Assembly (NCBI RefSeq): GCF_020833685.1
Contig: NZ_JACKZY010000002.1
Span: 1-64,000, forward strand
From: Nitratireductor sp. B36
GTDB taxonomy: Bacteria > Pseudomonadota > Alphaproteobacteria > Rhizobiales > Rhizobiaceae
Length of the DNA: 64,000 nucleotides
Direction: 5' to 3'
A model generated the notes under the pieces. That model was not told the origin of the DNA. It worked only from the letters and a program-made list of their open reading frames with translations, and did not search any database. Made by a program: the position numbers and the translations under genes. Positions 63,243 through 64,000 of this stretch are shown piece by piece. Each line of letters begins with the position of its first letter. Position 1 is the first letter of the stretch.

Positions 63243-64000
63243 ATGGCCCGCGCCGTTTCCACCCGCACCCGTCTCACCTTCACAGTCATAGGCTGGCTCG
63301 TTGGCTTCGTGATCTTCTTTCCAATCCTCTGGACGGTGTTGACCAGCTTCAAGTCCGAGGGTGCTGCGATCGCAACGCCCCCACAATTCCTGTTCTTCGA
63401 GTGGACAGCGGAGAACTATGTCGAGGTCAACAGTCGGTCCGACTACCTGAAGCATTTCATGAACTCGGTGGTGATCTCGCTTGGTTCGACCCTGCTTGGC
63501 CTCCTCATCGCCATCCCGGCAGCCTGGGCCATGGCCTTCGCTCCGACAAAGCGGACCAAGGACGTGCTCTTGTGGATGCTGTCCACAAAGATGCTGCCGG
63601 CAGTCGGTGTTCTGGTGCCGATCTACCTTCTGTTTCGCGATGCGGGGCTGCTCGATACGCGCATCGGTCTGGTGCTCGTCCTTACCATGGCGAACCTGCC
63701 GATCATCGTTTGGATGCTCTACACCTATTTCCGTGAGATCCCCGGAGACATCCTGGAAGCTGCCCGTATGGACGGCGCCTCGCTCGCCAAGGAAATCATC
63801 TATGTGCTGACGCCGATGGCGGTCCCGGGCATCGCCTCCACCTTGCTTCTCAACATCATTCTCGCCTGGAACGAGGCCTTCTGGACGCTCAACCTCACCG
63901 CAGCCAAGGCAGCGCCGCTCACGGCCTTCATCGCTTCCTATTCCAGCCCGGAGGGGCTGTTCTGGGCAAAGCTCTCCGCCGCATCGACACTCGCCATCGC
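63243..64000 (+). CDS. smoG: Polyol ABC transporter permease 2, cut by the window edge
   Basis: At least 252 residues of a MalG-type permease are visible from ATG 63243 after GGAGAG. The frame stays open to the right edge. Membrane segments and the EAA loop EAARMDGASLAKEIIYVLTPM are seen. About 25 residues are probably missing. The ATPase and dehydrogenase of the operon would follow outside the window. Confidence 0.87.
   Translation, partial: MARAVSTRTRLTFTVIGWLVGFVIFFPILWTVLTSFKSEGAAIATPPQFLFFEWTAENYVEVNSRSDYLKHFMNSVVISLGSTLLGLLIAIPAAWAMAFAPTKRTKDVLLWMLSTKMLPAVGVLVPIYLLFRDAGLLDTRIGLVLVLTMANLPIIVWMLYTYFREIPGDILEAARMDGASLAKEIIYVLTPMAVPGIASTLLLNIILAWNEAFWTLNLTAAKAAPLTAFIASYSSPEGLFWAKLSAASTLAI

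Overview
The window is a GC-rich stretch that looks like the chromosome or a large replicon of an alphaproteobacterium of the Hyphomicrobiales (rhizobial) type. The basis is the style of the ABC sugar transporters, the FCD-type GntR, IclR and SorC regulators, a polyol (smo-like) transporter, and codon use. No rRNA, tRNA, insertion sequence or CRISPR array was seen. The species cannot be named from the sequence alone.

Region 1 (224-31584) is the most striking part. A hybrid NRPS / AT-less PKS cluster is interleaved with a complete non-phosphorylating L-fucose-type sugar catabolic pathway. Biosynthetic genes are a malonyl-type acyltransferase, a phosphopantetheinyl transferase, a Cy-A-PCP-TE NRPS with a near-perfect cysteine code, an FAD monooxygenase, a free carrier protein, a luciferase-like monooxygenase, a KS lacking its second catalytic His, an ACP-KS-KR-ACP-ACP PKS, a lone KS, a fatty-acyl-AMP ligase with ACP, and a GT2 glycosyltransferase. 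Sugar genes are an FAH-family hydrolase, a short-chain dehydrogenase, an aldo/keto reductase, a UxaA-type dehydratase, a mutarotase, a GntR regulator, a sugar ABC importer and an amidohydrolase lactonase. Eight AT-rich operator-like sites sharing the core TATATTAGT (five exact, three with one mismatch) lie before both sets of genes. This suggests that one GntR regulator ties sugar use to synthesis of a cysteine-containing, probably thiazoline, lipopeptide-polyketide.

Region 2 (32197-42192) is an IclR-controlled catabolic locus. It has an NMT1/SsuA-type ABC importer, a TIM-barrel isomerase/dehydratase-like protein, two AroE-like dehydrogenases that both lack the Ser-x-Ser substrate motif, a FG-GAP repeat protein without a signal peptide, and a DHDPS-family aldolase/lyase. 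The inverted repeat TGGAAT-n3-ATTCCA occurs before the IclR gene and in the divergent control region at 41.2 kb.

Region 3 (42344-52874) holds six exported proteins of unknown function (VWA, SH3 and other folds) around a LuxR-type regulator with a degenerate alpha/beta-hydrolase sensor. The palindrome TCACCCAAATGGGTGA occurs exactly twice, before the first gene and just after the regulator gene.

Region 4 (53219-59691) encodes a 1939-residue autotransporter and an L,D-transpeptidase lipoprotein. Region 5 (59854-64000) is the start of a sorbitol/mannitol-type ABC transport operon with a SorC-family regulator; the last permease runs off the right edge.
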